Assembly (NCBI RefSeq): GCF_020687805.1 | Contig: NZ_JAJEWQ010000008.1 | Span: 69,262-133,261 of the forward strand | Length of the DNA stretch: 64,000 nucleotides | DNA from: Planctobacterium marinum | GTDB taxonomy: Bacteria > Pseudomonadota > Gammaproteobacteria > Enterobacterales > Alteromonadaceae | Direction: 5' to 3' | The notes under the pieces: generated by a model | The model's database searches: none | What the model was told of the DNA's origin: nothing | Seen by the model: only the letters and a program-made list of their open reading frames with translations | Shown here: positions 44,145 through 53,106 of the stretch, one piece after another | Layout: each line of letters starts with the position of its first letter | Position numbering within the stretch: position 1 is the first letter of the stretch | Made by a program: the position numbers and the translations under genes

Positions 44145-45998
44145 TTAGAAACTTAATGTTAGCTTAACTCCGGCATAACGACCGTAAGAATTGTAACCGG
44201 TTACTTCGGCATAATCGCGGTCAAACAGGTTGTTGATATAGGCGCCTAATGCCCAGTTGGCATTCAGATCCCAGTTTAAGTTTGCATGCCATACCAGGTA
44301 GCTGTTCAACGGGGTGTTACCGATATCAACGGCGTCTTTTTCCATATGGGCATATAATGACCAACGGGTGTCACCATTGTTAAAAGTGTGCTGATAGCCC
44401 GCATTCGCCACCTGTTCCGGTCTGCGTAAACGCTGATTACCGGCACTATCTTCGGTGTCCATGTGCGTGTAGTTGAACCACAGTTTTCCGTTTTCAAACA
44501 AACGGGTTTCCGCTTCTAATTCCAGACCCTCGGACTCGCTTGTGCCCTGGGTTTGCAAATATCCCTGGAAACTCACCGCATCAAACTGAATTTCGTCTTC
44601 AATTTCCTGATTAAACCAGGTCAGACTCCACCAGGTATGTTTGCTGATCTGATGGATGACACCCAGATCATAACCTTTGCTGGTTTCTTCGGTGAGTTGT
44701 AATCCAGCCGCATCTCCAAAGGCAAAAGGACCATCATTATAAGCTTGTTCATACAAACCCGGCGCTCTGAATCCGGTAACCCAGGTGGCTTTCAGGCGCA
44801 GAGACTGGGCGTTTTGCAAGGGGATAAGGTAATTCAGACCGCCTCGCCAGGAGGTAAAATTACCAAAGGTGTCATTGTCGTCGTAGCGCACACCCAGATT
44901 GATATTCAGGTTGTCTATTCGCTGGCTCATCCACTCTGCGAAATAGCCGCGGTTGTCGCGAGACTCACCCGAAATATTATCCTGCTCTTCTTTGATATCC
45001 ACACCGAATGACAAGGTGTCTGCACCAAATTCAAACCAGCCATGATAATCCAGCCTGGTAATTTCTCCGTCGTTGCCAAAGCCAAATTCACCATTGTTGA
45101 AATAGTCTTTTTCTACTTCGGTAATCGCATAGCCCAGCTCGTGGTGGCCGTTCTGAGCCTGGTAGTTTACTGACAGTCGCGCGCTGGTTTGTTCTGATTC
45201 GGTAATGCAGTTGTTGATCAGCGCAAAGGTGGTGTTGTCATAACAGCCATCATATTGAGTTTCACCTTCGGTGTTGCGCAGCACCAGTTGTACGCCTAAA
45301 GCATCGTTAAACTGGTGATTGGCACGCAAATGCAAGGTGGTGTTGTCATAGGGATCTTCTTCGCCGGAGGTGTCCGATACTTGCGCGTTGATACCGTCAG
45401 TGCTGAAATCTGAAGCTGACAGATAGACACCAGAGGTTTCGTTGGCCAGGTTTAATGTGGCGGCATACTGACGGGTACCATAGCCCGCTGCTTCTGCAGC
45501 AACACTACCGGCAATATTCTGTTCCGTGTGTTTGGTGGTAATACTGACCACACCGCCCGCATCGGCACCGTAAACCAATCCCTGAGGCCCTTTTAAAATT
45601 TCGATGCGCGAAATATTGTTGAGCAACAGGTCATCCAACACCGGCGTTAACTGGGGGGCCGTGGGATCGGTGAGTTCTACGCCATCAACATACAGGCGGG
45701 TTCGGAAGCTTTCTTCGCCGCGGATGCGCAGCGCCGTGGTTTTACCTGCGCCCCCTGAATTGGATACATTAACGCCAGACACCGTTCGAAGGGTATCTGC
45801 CACTGATAGCTGGTAACGCGCGCTGATGTCCTGCTCGTCTAATACGACAACACTGGCGCTGAGTTCATTGATATTTTGTGCCAGTCTTGCCGATACAACG
45901 CTGATTTGTTCTAAGCTGGTCTCTGAGGATGATTCTGCAAATGCTGTGTGGCTGCTGAGCAATGCTGCACAGCACAAACTAAGATGTGGTTTTTTCAT
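44145..45998 (-). CDS. BtuB-like TonB-dependent vitamin B12 receptor
   Basis: 617 residues, the size of BtuB. A signal peptide is followed by LEQISVVSARLAQNINEL, plug blocks LRTVSGVNVSNSGGAGKTTALRIRGEES, RLYVDGVEL and ISRIEILKGPQGLVYGADAGGVVSI, and a barrel ending AGVKLTLSF with a terminal phenylalanine. Cobalamin transport is supported by the cobalamin riboswitch in its leader at about 46080-46250. Barrel loops contain several acidic Ca-binding-like stretches, as in BtuB. It interrupts the srkA-dsbA pair. Confidence 0.9.
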   Translation of the reverse strand: MKKPHLSLCCAALLSSHTAFAESSSETSLEQISVVSARLAQNINELSASVVVLDEQDISARYQLSVADTLRTVSGVNVSNSGGAGKTTALRIRGEESFRTRLYVDGVELTDPTAPQLTPVLDDLLLNNISRIEILKGPQGLVYGADAGGVVSITTKHTEQNIAGSVAAEAAGYGTRQYAATLNLANETSGVYLSASDFSTDGINAQVSDTSGEEDPYDNTTLHLRANHQFNDALGVQLVLRNTEGETQYDGCYDNTTFALINNCITESEQTSARLSVNYQAQNGHHELGYAITEVEKDYFNNGEFGFGNDGEITRLDYHGWFEFGADTLSFGVDIKEEQDNISGESRDNRGYFAEWMSQRIDNLNINLGVRYDDNDTFGNFTSWRGGLNYLIPLQNAQSLRLKATWVTGFRAPGLYEQAYNDGPFAFGDAAGLQLTEETSKGYDLGVIHQISKHTWWSLTWFNQEIEDEIQFDAVSFQGYLQTQGTSESEGLELEAETRLFENGKLWFNYTHMDTEDSAGNQRLRRPEQVANAGYQHTFNNGDTRWSLYAHMEKDAVDIGNTPLNSYLVWHANLNWDLNANWALGAYINNLFDRDYAEVTGYNSYGRYAGVKLTLSF

Positions 45999-46042
45999 TG
46001 TGTGTTCTCGTTTGGCATTCCGCCCGAATGCGTTAACTTAAC

Positions 46043-46076
46043 CCTGTTAGCCTGGTGTGCTGGTTGACATAACAGG
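46043..46076 (-). promoter_or_regulatory. Hairpin between the cobalamin riboswitch and the receptor gene
   Basis: On the minus strand CCTGTTA pairs perfectly with TAACAGG, with a 20-base loop that contains a second CCAGCACACCAGG. It follows the aptamer and lies about 45 bases before the start codon, so it may be part of the expression platform. Confidence 0.45.
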
Positions 46077-46079
46077 AAC

Positions 46080-46250
46080 CTGAGCAGGCCGGTATCCGGG
46101 CTTATAAACAGCCAAAAGCAGCATTCATCGCCTTCCCGTTTAACACAGTGGCGTGTGATGAAGACCGATAAGAAATGGGATTTCTTATCTGTTTACTAAC
46201 CGTTGCGGGGGCAGCGTAGGGATCACACCTACTTCCCGTTTAACTTACAT
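46080..46250 (-). ncRNA. Cobalamin (B12) riboswitch
   Basis: Read on the minus strand, the leader shows in order GGGAAGTAGGTGTGATCC, the hallmark GCTGCCCCCGCAACGG (plus-strand 46200-46215), GCCACTG with a following GGGAAGGCGATGAATG, and a B12-box-like AGCCCGGATACCGGCCTGC (46085-46103). These blocks match the conserved core of cobalamin riboswitches. With adenosylcobalamin bound, such elements usually turn expression down. The gene downstream is a BtuB-like receptor, which fits. Confidence 0.92.
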
Positions 46251-46351
46251 TGAGGAGGATATTTCGCCGTAAGCACCTGACGGCAGGCATTATACCTAAA
46301 ATGGTCAAGATGTAATGTTTTTATGCAGTTGCGATATGGCTCAGGGAGGTT

Positions 46352-47323
46352 TTATGGGGTGAGCTTTAGTGCCGGCTCTTCCAGTGCAGCCACCTGCTCT
46401 TTCAGGCTCAGTATCTGTTGTTCCCAATATTTATCGCTACCGAACCAGGGAAAGGCTTGCGGGAACGCAGGGTCCTGCCAGCGCTTATCCAGCCAGGCCA
46501 TGTAATGCACCAATCGCATAGCGCGCAGTGGCTCAATCAGTTTCAGTTGGGCGGTATCGAATTCATAAAATTCCTCATAGGCCATCACCAGCGTATCTAA
46601 CTGTAACAACTGGTTATTGCGTTCGCCTGAGAGCATCATCCACAAATCCTGAATCGCCGGGCCGCTGCGACAATCATCCATATCCACAAACGTGGGACCA
46701 TCCCGCCACAGGATGTTGCCCGGGTGACAGTCACCGTGCAAACGGATCGAAGCCATATCGCGGTAGTATTCCTGTACTTTCTGATACAACACATCCAGGA
46801 TGGTAAAAAAGGCGGTTTTCAGAGATTCCGGCACCAGTGTACTTTCGGCTAATTGTTGTCTCGGTTCCAGCAAATGACTCTGCAGAGTTAACGCCGGGCG
46901 GTGTTGAAATTGGGTTCGCGCTGCAACCTGGTGGATTCGGCCGATAAAACGGCCCATCCATTCCAGTTGATCCAGGTTGTCTACTTCAAACTGACGACCA
47001 CCCACAGACGGAAAGAGCGCGAAGCGGAAGTCCTGATACTGCAACAGGCTTTGGTTGTCAAAGCGCAGGGGCGCACAAATGGGCACCTCGTGTTCTACCA
47101 GCTCCTGAGTAAAATCATGTTCTTCCTGAATTTGTAAATCGCTCCAGCGCTGCGGGCGATAAAACTTCACCACATAGCGACGGTTGTCTTCCGCGAGGAA
47201 TTGGTAAACCCGGTTTTCGTAGCTGTTGAGCGGCAATAATCCCGACACCGGATATACGCCGGTGGTTTCCACTGCATTGAGAATCAGATCCGGTGTCAGA
47301 CCAGAGAAATTGAATTGTGCCAA
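46352..47323 (-). CDS. srkA: Stress response serine/threonine kinase A (SrkA/RdoA)
   Basis: 323 residues. It has the APH-like kinase motifs SIRLHGDCHPGNILWRDG (catalytic loop HGDxxxxN) and FVDMDDCRSGPAIQDLW (metal-binding Asp), and LIEPLRAMRLVHYMAW near the end, very close to E. coli SrkA (YihE). SrkA protects cells from stress-induced toxin action and reactive oxygen; it is cytoplasmic. In enterobacteria it is followed by dsbA, here separated by a B12 receptor. Confidence 0.95.
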   Translation of the reverse strand: MAQFNFSGLTPDLILNAVETTGVYPVSGLLPLNSYENRVYQFLAEDNRRYVVKFYRPQRWSDLQIQEEHDFTQELVEHEVPICAPLRFDNQSLLQYQDFRFALFPSVGGRQFEVDNLDQLEWMGRFIGRIHQVAARTQFQHRPALTLQSHLLEPRQQLAESTLVPESLKTAFFTILDVLYQKVQEYYRDMASIRLHGDCHPGNILWRDGPTFVDMDDCRSGPAIQDLWMMLSGERNNQLLQLDTLVMAYEEFYEFDTAQLKLIEPLRAMRLVHYMAWLDKRWQDPAFPQAFPWFGSDKYWEQQILSLKEQVAALEEPALKLTP

Positions 47324-47417
47324 AAAGCTACCCTGTCATCTAAATGTGAGCTGCCATTGTAGAAGAAAACAGGGAACTGTCTATGATCTCAGCAGCTTTC
47401 CTCTCGATGTTACTGCC

Positions 47418-48974
47418 TCAGCGATATAAAAACTTACTGGGCTGGCTAACCTTAATGGATTGGTCTTCCACTGCCTGCACCTGTATGCGAATGTCTGTAA
47501 CGCGCTCGTCTAATTCGTAGGGATCAATCGCTACGCTGACCGGCAGGGTAAAAACTTCACTGCCCCTGACTCTGATCTCAGTGTCACCGATAAACTTGTG
47601 GCCAGGTAAGCCAGACACCGAGACCTGATAGGTAAATGCCTGCTGAGATTTGTTGAGAATTTTCAGGGTATAGACGTTTTCAACCAGGCCATCAAAGGTC
47701 TCGCGGTAAAGTGCGTTGCGGTCGCGGATAATGTCCACTTCGAGAGGTACCCGGGTGGCTACCTCTAAGGCCAGCAGACCCACCATGACACTTAGCACAA
47801 CCACGTAGCCCACTAATTTGGGGCGCAATATTTTAGTAAATTTGCCCTGCAGGCGATGTTCGCTGGTAAAGCTGATCAGGTTTTTGGCATAACCCATTTT
47901 ATCCATCACGCCGTTACAGGCGTCTACACAAGCCCCACAATTAATACATTCGTATTGCAGCCCATTGCGAATATCAATACCGGTAGGGCAAACCTGTACA
48001 CACAGGTTGCAGTCAATGCAGTCACCCAGGCCTTTTTCCTGGATCTTTTGCTGGCTCATTTTGCGTCCTCTGGGGCCGCGCTTTTCACCGCGTTTGGCGT
48101 CGTAGGCCACGGTAAAGGTGTCGGCGTCGAACATGGCGGACTGAAAACGCGCATAAGGACAGATGTGGGTACACATAATTTCCCGCATCCAGCCGGCGTT
48201 ACCATACGTACAAAACGTAAAAAACAGCACCCAGAACGACACCCAGAAGCCACTTTGCAAAGTAAAAAACTCGGCAAATAAGCGGTCAATTGGCACAAAG
48301 TAGCCCACAAAGGTCAGCGACGTGACTAACGCCACCAGAAACCAACACAAGTGTTTTAAGCTCTTGCGCCAAAACTTATCGAAATCCATGTTTCGCTGGT
48401 CCAGCTTGATACGCTTATTTCTGGGCCCTTCGATTTTGTGCTCAAACCAGATAAACATATAGGTCCAGGTGGTTTGTGGGCACATAAAGCCGCACCAGAC
48501 CCGCCCTGCAAAAGTGGTCACCACAAACAATGCAAAGGCCGAAATGATAAAAATCCATGCCAGTAAGGTCAGATCCTGTGGCCACAGAGTCATGCCAAAG
48601 ATATGAAAGCGTTGTGCTTCTAAGTCAAACAAAATGGCCTGGTGTCCGCCAAACTGCAGCCAGGGCAGGCCGGCAAATAGCAGGATAAAGAACCCCCCAA
48701 AAAAGCGCCGAAAAGTTTCCAGTGAGCCTTTTACCTGACGAACGTAAACATGGCTGCGGGGCGTATAGTGATCCTGTTTGTCTGCATCCGGTTTGTGGAT
48801 CTTGATGGGAGATATGTTTTTTACCGGGATTTGCTGATCCGGCGTTACCTTGACCGCGGAAGCAGAGGGATTTGAAGTCCCGGTTTGTCCATCAACTGGC
48901 TTATCACTCATAGCATTTTGTAGGGTGTTGTTTTTTGTGTTCTTGCTGATTATATCAGCTTGGCAATTGTTCAT
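47418..48974 (-). CDS. ccoG: Cytochrome c oxidase accessory protein CcoG (FixG/RdxA family)
   Basis: 518 residues with a long unstructured N-terminal tail (about 75 residues), several transmembrane helices, RVWCGFMCPQTTW, then two ferredoxin-type 4Fe-4S motifs CIDCNLCVQVCPTG and CINCGACVDACNG, one more helix and an Ig-like C-terminal domain. CcoG helps copper insertion in cbb3 oxidase assembly. The ATG at 48974 has GGAAG placed before it and is preferred; ATGs at 48986 and 48911 are alternatives. No ccoNOQP genes are in the window. Confidence 0.93.
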   Translation of the reverse strand: MNNCQADIISKNTKNNTLQNAMSDKPVDGQTGTSNPSASAVKVTPDQQIPVKNISPIKIHKPDADKQDHYTPRSHVYVRQVKGSLETFRRFFGGFFILLFAGLPWLQFGGHQAILFDLEAQRFHIFGMTLWPQDLTLLAWIFIISAFALFVVTTFAGRVWCGFMCPQTTWTYMFIWFEHKIEGPRNKRIKLDQRNMDFDKFWRKSLKHLCWFLVALVTSLTFVGYFVPIDRLFAEFFTLQSGFWVSFWVLFFTFCTYGNAGWMREIMCTHICPYARFQSAMFDADTFTVAYDAKRGEKRGPRGRKMSQQKIQEKGLGDCIDCNLCVQVCPTGIDIRNGLQYECINCGACVDACNGVMDKMGYAKNLISFTSEHRLQGKFTKILRPKLVGYVVVLSVMVGLLALEVATRVPLEVDIIRDRNALYRETFDGLVENVYTLKILNKSQQAFTYQVSVSGLPGHKFIGDTEIRVRGSEVFTLPVSVAIDPYELDERVTDIRIQVQAVEDQSIKVSQPSKFLYR

Positions 48975-49182
48975 GGCGGCTTCCATGGAATTATTTTGGG
49001 TTTAATTCGTTATATCTAATGTACGGGGTGTATTGGATTCTCCCGGTTTGATGTCCGATGGCGCTTTTTTTTGCCGGTGGCAATAATTGAGAATTGATTA
49101 TCAAAAATCATACTCATCAACGGTGGCGTCAGTTCCGATATAGAGTAAAATTTAAAATGAAGTCAGGCTTTGATTTAACGCA

Positions 49183-49554
49183 ATGAAACGTGGATTTATC
49201 CTATTTATCGAGATCGCATTTTTGTTTGCTGTGTTGCAAACATCCTTTGCGCAATATCTGCTGCAAGATGTGCAGAAAGAAGTTGCCAGCTGGTTTGTCT
49301 ATGCGTCCGATTACACCGAGCGCGAGCAGTTATCTGAGTTGCGCTCCAATCTTCAGCCGCACGTGGCGAAACTCAGTGAGCCGCAACAAAAGTACCTTAA
49401 CGAATTAACCACAAACAAAGCACGCATGATTAAGTTCAGTGACGATTATTGCAAAGGCGATGACAAAAACCCCTATGTCTATGGGGAGACGTTACGTGTG
49501 GTGTGTGCAGAATTTGCCAGTAGCCGGGTGCTTTTTCCGGCCAAAAACAGCTAG
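49183..49554 (+). CDS. Hypothetical exported protein
   Basis: 123 residues with an N-terminal signal (ILFIEIAFLFAVLQTSFAQ) and a mainly helical mature domain with two cysteines (DDYCKGDD and RVVCAEF) that could form a disulfide. No family recognised. It is convergent with the RstB-like kinase gene and stands alone. Confidence 0.65.
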   Translation: MKRGFILFIEIAFLFAVLQTSFAQYLLQDVQKEVASWFVYASDYTEREQLSELRSNLQPHVAKLSEPQQKYLNELTTNKARMIKFSDDYCKGDDKNPYVYGETLRVVCAEFASSRVLFPAKNS

Positions 49555-49626
49555 GTTCACTCGGACTGTGCCGCGATTCATGCCCAGCAAACACAACAAA
49601 ACTTATGCAATAACGCTTACCAGTTT

Positions 49627-50856
49627 CTAGATTTGACTGTTAGTCGGGTAACTGAGTACAAACTTTGCGCCGCCCAGGTGGCTGTCTTCCACCCAGACTT
49701 TACCGTGGTGCCATTGCTGAATTCTTTTCACGGTAGCCAGTCCCAGTCCGGCACCGCCTTTGTCCCTTGTGCGGCTTTTATCAGGCCTGTAAAAGGCATC
49801 AAAGATTTTTTCCCGCAGATCCGCGGGAATGCCAGGTCCGTCGTCTTCAACTATCAGCAGAATGTCTGAGGCACTTTGCATGGCGCTAACCTGCACCTGC
49901 TGTCGGGCGTATTTTACGGCGTTATTCAGCAGGTTTAGTACCGCGCGCTCCACAAAATGACCATCGGCGTTTAACAGTAGCGGCTGGCAGTGATTTTCAA
50001 TCTGTAGTCGTTCTATGTGGTGGGGCGGCAGAGCGCTCAGCAACGATTGCAGCATTTCATGGATAGGGATCTCGGCCACCGATAACTCGGGGGTGTGATG
50101 CTCAGACTGAGAAAATTCCAGCATTTCCTGAGTTAACCTGCCCAGTTCGTTGAGGTCTTCTTCCATTTCCCGCTTTTGTTGTGTATCCGGTTGTGACGCC
50201 ATAGCAAATTTTAATCTGGCCAGCGGGGTTCTGAATTCGTGGGCCACTGCACTGGTGAGCTCCCGCTGATTGTTGAGCAAACTGCGCACTTGCTGACTCA
50301 AACTCGCCAAGGCCTCTGATATGACATTCAGAGAGGAAGATGCACCCAGGTCCGTGTTTTCAATTGCGCCATCGGGCTGCACTGAACGGGCTGCTTTTTC
50401 CAGTTTTTTTATATCGCGCCACAGAGGCCAGGTCCACAGAGCGACCAGCATCGCCAGCAGGGTAAAGAATATAATGCGATACCAGAGGATTTGGTTGGGC
50501 GACCGCTCAGTATGGGCAACTTTGATTTGTAAGTAGTGCAGCGGGTCCAGTTCGGTGTAGATAAAGGGGGTGTCTTCTACACCGTATGACAAAATATACC
50601 CTTGCTGTTCAAACAGCCGTTGCTGGCTGTCCGCTAAGGCCAGTTGTTGTTTGGGAATCTTGTTGGTCTGCAACGCAGAAGCCAGATTCAGCTGCCGGAT
50701 ATCATCTTCACTTTTGACGTAAACCAGCACCTGGGCCAGATTTTCAAGGTGCCGATTGTCGGGTTCGATTTTAAATATCAGGTTATCAAGCAGCGATGAC
50801 AGGCCCACCAGAGCAATCACAATAAACAGATAAAAGCTGATAAAGATCTTTAACAC
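49627..50856 (-). CDS. Sensor histidine kinase, RstB-like
   Basis: 409 residues: transmembrane helix near the N terminus (FISFYLFIVIALVGLSSLL), periplasmic loop to about 122, second helix (IIFFTLLAMLVALWTWPLW), linker, DHp helix with the histidine in TSAVAHEFRTPLARLKFA, and an HATPase domain with VLNLLNNAVKYA, VEDDGPGIP and GGAGLGLATVKR. It is the last gene of an operon that begins with MipA/OmpV and DUF3019 genes and contains the paired regulator. The signal is unknown. Confidence 0.86.
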   Translation of the reverse strand: MLKIFISFYLFIVIALVGLSSLLDNLIFKIEPDNRHLENLAQVLVYVKSEDDIRQLNLASALQTNKIPKQQLALADSQQRLFEQQGYILSYGVEDTPFIYTELDPLHYLQIKVAHTERSPNQILWYRIIFFTLLAMLVALWTWPLWRDIKKLEKAARSVQPDGAIENTDLGASSSLNVISEALASLSQQVRSLLNNQRELTSAVAHEFRTPLARLKFAMASQPDTQQKREMEEDLNELGRLTQEMLEFSQSEHHTPELSVAEIPIHEMLQSLLSALPPHHIERLQIENHCQPLLLNADGHFVERAVLNLLNNAVKYARQQVQVSAMQSASDILLIVEDDGPGIPADLREKIFDAFYRPDKSRTRDKGGAGLGLATVKRIQQWHHGKVWVEDSHLGGAKFVLSYPTNSQI

Positions 50857-50878
50857 CAGATGCGCCGCTTTTTAAGAC

Positions 50879-51583
50879 CTAATCCCAGGCATCTGACACA
50901 AAGAAAAAGCCTTTGCCCCAGATGGTTTTAATGCGAAACGGGGCTTTGGCATCATCTTTGAGCTTTTTGCGCAATCTGGAAATGCGCACATCGGCGGAGC
51001 GGTCTACACCGTCGTATTCCCGGCCAATGATTTCTTTGTACAAGGTATCCCTGTCAACCACGTTAGAGGCATTGCAGGCCAATAACCACAGCATGTCAAA
51101 CTCATGGCTGGTGAGCTGGATAACTTCTTCGTTCAGGATGGTTTGCCGGGATTTTTTGTCAATGCGCAGCTTGCCAAATTGCAGCATATTGCTGTGCTGC
51201 GTAGTGACCGACTCTGTGGTTTGCCCTATGCGTCGCAGCAAGGCGTGAATGCGCGCCAGCAGGAGCCTCGGCTCCACCGGTTTAACTATGTAATCATCGG
51301 CGCCAATCTCCAACCCAATAACCTGGTCAAAGTTGTCGCCCTTTGCGGTCATAAACAATATCGGGCCGCTGTAACTGCCGCGAATTTCGCGGCACAGCGT
51401 CAGTCCGTCCTTGCCCGGTAGCATAATGTCCAGAATAACCAGGTCGGGCTCAAAAATGGCAATTTGTTTGTGCAATTCATTGCCGTTTTCCAGCGCCAGC
51501 GTCTGTATACCATTATTGTTCAAAAACTCTTGAGTGAGTTTGCGTAACTTTTCGTCATCTTCAACCAGTATGGCTTTGTTCAT
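50879..51583 (-). CDS. OmpR-family response regulator, RstA-like
   Basis: 234 residues: receiver with VEDDE near residue 8, phospho-acceptor D52 in LVILDIMLPGKDG, Lys in YIVKPVEPR, and an OmpR-type winged helix ending IKTIWGKGFFFV. DNA-binding blocks EVIQLTSHEFDMLWLLA and DRSADVRISRLRKKL are typical of RstA relatives. It lies one base from the DUF3019 gene and 22 bases before the kinase gene. Confidence 0.88.
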   Translation of the reverse strand: MNKAILVEDDEKLRKLTQEFLNNNGIQTLALENGNELHKQIAIFEPDLVILDIMLPGKDGLTLCREIRGSYSGPILFMTAKGDNFDQVIGLEIGADDYIVKPVEPRLLLARIHALLRRIGQTTESVTTQHSNMLQFGKLRIDKKSRQTILNEEVIQLTSHEFDMLWLLACNASNVVDRDTLYKEIIGREYDGVDRSADVRISRLRKKLKDDAKAPFRIKTIWGKGFFFVSDAWD

Positions 51584-51584
51584 A

Positions 51585-51989
51585 TCAAAAAAAACTCCAG
51601 GGACTTCTGACTCGACGTCTTTTGTTGGGCACCAGGCTTTGGATCAGTAATTTTTTGTCAAATTGTCGGGTGCCATCTACTGTGATGTGTAAATCTGCAT
51701 TGTCAGCTAAGGTGATCGGTAACTGTAACTCTGCGCTTTGACTGCGCAGGCATTGCAGCTGCTTTTTGTTTAAAAAAAAGCATATTTCCCGATGTGAATT
51801 GGCGAGTCGGGCTGGCAGGGTGACCTTAATTTGAAGACGACAAAGTTCGCCCGGCTTGTCAGTAAAACAAGTCGAGGGTGCTATCTGCCACTCAGTTGAT
51901 GAGGCCTGAACCGGCAAACTCATGACTCCCCACCAAATTAATACTGGCTTTAACAGCCAGTTCCTAGAACTTATAGGTAACCCCTGCAA
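51585..51989 (-). CDS. DUF3019 family protein
   Basis: 134 residues with a signal peptide (LIWWGVMSLPVQA) and a small domain with two cysteine pairs (STCFTDKPGELCRLQI and REICFFLNKKQLQC), typical of DUF3019. Family members occur in Shewanella- and Alteromonas-type operons with MipA/OmpV and a RstAB-like pair, as here. The role is unknown. Its start overlaps the MipA/OmpV gene end by 26 bases. Confidence 0.75.
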   Translation of the reverse strand: MQGLPISSRNWLLKPVLIWWGVMSLPVQASSTEWQIAPSTCFTDKPGELCRLQIKVTLPARLANSHREICFFLNKKQLQCLRSQSAELQLPITLADNADLHITVDGTRQFDKKLLIQSLVPNKRRRVRSPWSFF

Positions 51990-52914
51990 ATGTTGTTATT
52001 GTATATTTTTTATCTACCAGCGGACTATCGGTCATGGCGGAAGGTAAGTGGTTATAACTGGCATGCAATAACCACTGCCATTGCGCATTAATTTTCTTGT
52101 TGGCTGATACACCTATCTGCGGAAACCAGCCAGAGCCTGCCGAGTAGTGCAGTGAGACATCTTCAATATCTCGTTCGTTAATTCCGTAATAATAATCCAA
52201 CAGATCTGCACTTTTCCATGTTAACCCAATTTTACCTATGATTTTCCAGTCGCCGGTTTGCCAGTAGCGACGGTATTGGGCGTTGAGCTGTGCGCCCTGA
52301 TATACGCTGCTGATATCGTGAGCTGCGCTTAGGGTCCATTCACTAAATTCGGAATACCAGTGCAGACGAACACCGGCATCAACGGCAAGATCTCTGTCAG
52401 CGACATCAGCAGGGGATAACTGGGTCACCAGAGAGGTTCTGTCGTTAATGGATTCCATGCCATTGTCCGGGGCTAAACCTGGCGTGGTGGTGCTGTCGAC
52501 ACTGTTGCTGATGTTCACGCCGTCCAGAATAAAGTTGCTGATATGACTGCGCTTAAAATCGCCATAGGCACTGTTTAGCGTGAGGTAGGTTTCCATGGCG
52601 AAATGGGGCTTTTGAATCCACTGGTAACCCACTTCGGTATTGTCCAGATACCAGTTCTCTCCGTACCAGGCAATATCGGGAATGATCACTAAGGGTGTGT
52701 TATCACTGAGGTACAAGGGGTTGGTGCGTACACCCAGACCAAGACCAACCGCCAGATGCCATTCCCCTTGTGCCATACAATAGGACGCGTTGCAGGACGT
52801 TTCGGTCTCGTTTTGTTGGGGATCACTTGCTGTAACGCACACTGAAAAGGCTAACAGCAGTAATGCAGTTAACATCTTTATTGGCGTATTTTTAGTTAGC
52901 AAGCCGTTTGGCAT
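51964..52914 (-). CDS. MipA/OmpV family outer-membrane protein
   Basis: About 316 residues: signal peptide (MLTALLLLAFSVCVTA), then a beta-barrel of roughly 12 strands with GEWHLAVGLGLGVRTNPLY at the start and a C-terminal aromatic YKF. MipA in E. coli scaffolds murein synthesis; OmpV relatives are porin-like. First gene of a four-gene operon (MipA/OmpV, DUF3019, RstA-like, RstB-like). The start is uncertain; ATGs at 52923, 52914 and 52875 are all in frame. Confidence 0.82.
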   Translation of the reverse strand: MPNGLLTKNTPIKMLTALLLLAFSVCVTASDPQQNETETSCNASYCMAQGEWHLAVGLGLGVRTNPLYLSDNTPLVIIPDIAWYGENWYLDNTEVGYQWIQKPHFAMETYLTLNSAYGDFKRSHISNFILDGVNISNSVDSTTTPGLAPDNGMESINDRTSLVTQLSPADVADRDLAVDAGVRLHWYSEFSEWTLSAAHDISSVYQGAQLNAQYRRYWQTGDWKIIGKIGLTWKSADLLDYYYGINERDIEDVSLHYSAGSGWFPQIGVSANKKINAQWQWLLHASYNHLPSAMTDSPLVDKKYTITTFAGVTYKF

Positions 52915-53106
52915 ATATCTCATTCAACGTAAAATCAATCACTTCGGGTGTCAGTTTATCAAAGGTCTGACAAGGCCACATCAGGCGATTACAATTAAAC
53001 ACAATTCTTAAGATTTTTGAACGGATTTAGTTCAGCGACAGGCATAGTATAAGCAAACAGAAATTGACTTATTTTTAACCTCTGAACCACTAATTGGGAG
53101 TTCGGT

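Noticed and set aside
48980-49182. An FNR or Fur box upstream of ccoG (TTGATTATCAA region near 49095)
   Set aside because: The half-site spacing fits neither consensus: one base between the halves for FNR and a two-base spacer for Fur.
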